A stretch of DNA of 64,000 bases, from positions 1,364,001 through 1,428,000 of the forward strand of contig JAWHQI010000064.1 of the NCBI GenBank assembly GCA_033032865.1, written 5' to 3'. The translations under genes and the position numbers were made by a program. The number at the start of each line of letters is the position of its first letter. Position 1 is the first letter of the stretch. The notes below the pieces were generated by a model. That model saw only the letters and a list, made by a program, of their open reading frames with translations, had not been told where the DNA came from and ran no database searches. The stretch comes from Dactylorhiza incarnata. Taxonomy: Eukaryota; Streptophyta; Magnoliopsida; Asparagales; Orchidaceae. Below are positions 62,801 to 64,000 of the stretch, piece by piece.

Positions 62801-64000
62801 AGCCCGGAACATGAAGAACCGAGGAGAGCTTTATAGTGGGAGTGAGGTGCAGATCAGCAGCACCAGCAACCGGAGTAGTAGCACCATTTGCAACAACAAT
62901 AGACGGAGGGTGAGACGTCTGTATATACTGAGGTGGTTTCTGGGAGGTGATGTGATGCATTGCTCCAGAATCTACGATCCAATGAGAACAGTGAGATAGG
63001 CAGGTTATACCTTCAGTAGAAAAAGAAGCAACGGAGCCAGGAGAACGGCCAAGACTGCCTTGAAGCTGTTGGAACTGAGAGCGTAGGTCATCGTATTCCT
63101 GTCGGGTAGGACCAAGCTGATCGGCTGGTGAAGATGCAGCAGGAGGTGCCAAAGTAGCAGCAAGGTGAGGAGGGAGACCATGCTTTCGGTAGCAGGTTGT
63201 TTCATGATGACCGTCACGGCCACAGTAAGTACACTTTAAAGGAGGTCGGCCACCACGTCCTCGTCCCCGAGACGGGGGACGGCCACCTCGAGCAGAGGAA
63301 CCAAGGGTAGGTGTTGGAAGGAGCGGTTGTTGGAGAAGAGCCGGAGAAGAACTGTGCGGGGCCTCAGATGGAGGTGTAACCTTGATAAGCATGGAGCAGA
63401 CAGCAGACAGAGACGGTGTGGTAGTAGAGGAGAGTATCTGAGCGCGAACGCTATGTAGATGATGAGGTACGCTAGAGAGTAGCATAGCAATGGTCACTGC
63501 CTCTTTCTGTGATCGCTGAATAGCGAGATCTGGAGTGGGAGGCTGATGCTGAAGCCAAGCCTCATGAAGAGTCTTTGCCTTGGCGACATAAGAGAGCATG
63601 TCATCGGGCGCACCAGGCTTAAGGTTCTGAAGATCAGATATGATATCGTACAGATGTTGGAGACTGTTCTGCCCAGAGTAGAAGGCATGAAGTTCATCCC
63701 ACATGGCTTTGGCGGTGTCATGATACATAGCCATCCTATACGGCTCCGAGTCCATGGAGTTGAGAAGCCACGTTTGGACACGACCATCATCCTTAAGCCA
63801 GTCAGCAGTAGGCTCAGTAGTAACCTGGGTTAAGTGAGGGAGGAGTCCTTTGGTCTGTAAGACTCGACGTACCGAGTGCACCCATTCCACAAAATTACGC
63901 TTCTCGGTAAGTGAGATGGTGGTAATTCGAAGTTCATCACGAACATCGTTGATCGGAGCAGCAGTCGGAGCAGGCGACGGAAGGGTATTGAAGGAAGAAT
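59856..64000 (-). CDS. Copia-3 gag-pol polyprotein, N-terminus outside the window
   Basis: At least 1,380 codons without a stop; the frame is open to the window edge, so the start lies beyond it. Order: UBN2 capsid (LHAFYSGQNSLQHLYDIISD), CX2CX4HX4C knuckle CTYCGRDGHHETTC (about 63230), protease WIVDSGAMHHIT (about 62970), GAG-pre-integrase, integrase with HSDVWGP (about 62440), RTDNAREY and NGVAERKNRHLL (about 62160). RT has LQLDIKNAFLNGDLQEQVYM (about 61100) and YVDDILITGDD (about 60860); RNase H has YSDADYAGSPDDRRSTTG (about 60350) and KHIEVDCHFIREK (about 60060). Catalytic Asp/Glu residues are all present. Integrase reads DNARE where DNGGE is usual. The last ten codons lie in the 3' LTR. 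Confidence 0.93.
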   Translation of the reverse strand, partial: SSFNTLPSPAPTAAPINDVRDELRITTISLTEKRNFVEWVHSVRRVLQTKGLLPHLTQVTTEPTADWLKDDGRVQTWLLNSMDSEPYRMAMYHDTAKAMWDELHAFYSGQNSLQHLYDIISDLQNLKPGAPDDMLSYVAKAKTLHEAWLQHQPPTPDLAIQRSQKEAVTIAMLLSSVPHHLHSVRAQILSSTTTPSLSAVCSMLIKVTPPSEAPHSSSPALLQQPLLPTPTLGSSARGGRPPSRGRGRGGRPPLKCTYCGRDGHHETTCYRKHGLPPHLAATLAPPAASSPADQLGPTRQEYDDLRSQFQQLQGSLGRSPGSVASFSTEGITCLSHCSHWIVDSGAMHHITSQKPPQYIQTSHPPSIVVANGATTPVAGAADLHLTPTIKLSSVLHVPGSPFNLLSVSRLIQDLDCCVTFSPSSFVFQDRRTRSIIGSGRLMNELYLLDLPPTTLLTVSTVDWHRRLGHAPLPVLRKALPDVPLHEFTCEACIYGKQHRSSFSPSCTRSTTPLSLVHSDVWGPYKVPSIYGHRYFVTFIDDYSRVTWLYLLHDRSELPSVFRAFVTESRTQFSTTLKIIRTDNAREYTGRSFSTICTEFGIIHPTSCAYTPQQNGVAERKNRHLLDVARALMVQMRVPTEYWSFAVSTACHLINRMPSSVLNFATPMTLLFPSTPLFPIPPRIFGCVCYVHLLGPPIDKLAPRAAKYIFVGYSRTQKGYVCYSPTTSKTIVSPDVTFCEDQSFHSPSVPSTLPSTTVRPFVPTDTTTSPSPPPTVPSLSPSTEQPPPIILVYSRRRKSKDGPRQAPSATDASPSAVDPASASTAHPMANHVSLHRLSPPLHRFATSLSSISLPNSVQEALQHPGWRAAMEEEMIALRANHPWELVPLPPGQHCVSCKWVFAVKQNADGTLDRLKARLVARGFTQQQGLDYDETFSPVAKLNTVRVVISVAVHRRWPLLQLDIKNAFLNGDLQEQVYMYQPPGFETTGESRAAYVCRLLKALYGLKQSPRAWFDKFCKVLLALGFRRSSADFSLFIKEGPTGTVILLVYVDDILITGDDISGIQQLKEHLNSAFQTKDLDNLRYFLGIEVAPRSDGLVLSQRKYCIDLLQEAGFSGCKPADTPMDSNQNLCAAGSATDQLLENPEYYRRLVGKLIYLTVTRPDISFAVSVVSRFMHTPRTSHLQAVERILRYLKTAPGQGLVYKPSTSPSLLAYSDADYAGSPDDRRSTTGFCTYFGGHLITWRSKKQVVVARSSAEAEYRAMSAVTSELTWLEGLLGDLGVKLSSPATLLCDSQAAIHIAKNPVFHERTKHIEVDCHFIREKVQSKKIELEHVPAAKQVADIMTKALPRPLYQQFLSKLGAYDLYAPACGGVLENIGKPM

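Larger units (their letters stand above)
59281..64000 (-). mobile_element. Copia-3 LTR retrotransposon (minus strand), apparently intact, runs off the window
   Basis: The 3' LTR is 59281-59884. To its right lies a polypurine tract GCGGGGGAGTG (minus strand) and one uninterrupted polyprotein frame to the window end. The 5' LTR and primer-binding site lie past 64000. No frameshift or stop is visible, in contrast with every other retroelement here. Confidence 0.93.

Overview
The window is nuclear DNA of a flowering plant, probably a monocot (GC-rich single-exon EC1 gene, mostly retrotransposon sequence); the species cannot be named from the sequence. Only two host genes are recognisable, both on the minus strand. 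One is a small egg-cell-secreted (EC1-like) prolamin-like gene at 3379-3759. The other is the 3' half of an ERD2/KDEL-receptor gene. Its last four exons lie at 45556-45671, 14795-14868, 14637-14700 and 8262-8298. They join in one reading frame with GT/AG borders, and the first half of the gene was not found.

Layout. 1-7900: AT-rich intergenic DNA with a 66-bp-arm hairpin, a small tRNA-like foldback element (1823-2080), EC1, a ~24-unit minisatellite (5871-6590) and a LINE 3' fragment. 8262-45671: the ERD2 exons and introns. The last intron (6.3 kb) holds a tandem duplication, a non-LTR insertion with a 19-bp target-site duplication (TSD), and Copia-1 (9528-14059). The previous intron (30.7 kb) holds three blocks. 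The first is a four-level nest: Copia-2 16094-31907, containing Gypsy-1 17419-28189, containing Gypsy-2 17940-24510, containing a non-autonomous hAT 18015-19284. The second is an LTR-internal-LTR-internal-LTR array (32259-36582). The third is a gag-only Gypsy-like element (37159-45037) whose gag is split by a 3.3-kb hAT transposon (37925-41231) and whose leader carries a further LTR-element remnant.

45672-64000: a second, larger tRNA-like foldback (46830-47228), decayed Gypsy pol and a ~480-bp tandem LTR array with an inverted copy (47240-50705), a gag-only LTR element (53341-55780), a minus-strand Gypsy pol remnant (56030-59040) split by a 433-bp TRIM (56467-56899), and an intact-looking Copia polyprotein (59856 to the window end) with its 3' LTR.

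Most insertions were delimited by reading TSDs and terminal repeats directly, so their order of arrival can be reconstructed. The most unusual observations are the ERD2 gene stretched over more than 37 kb by nested elements, and a two-member family of palindromic TG...CA elements with 5-bp TSDs and a tRNA-derived core.
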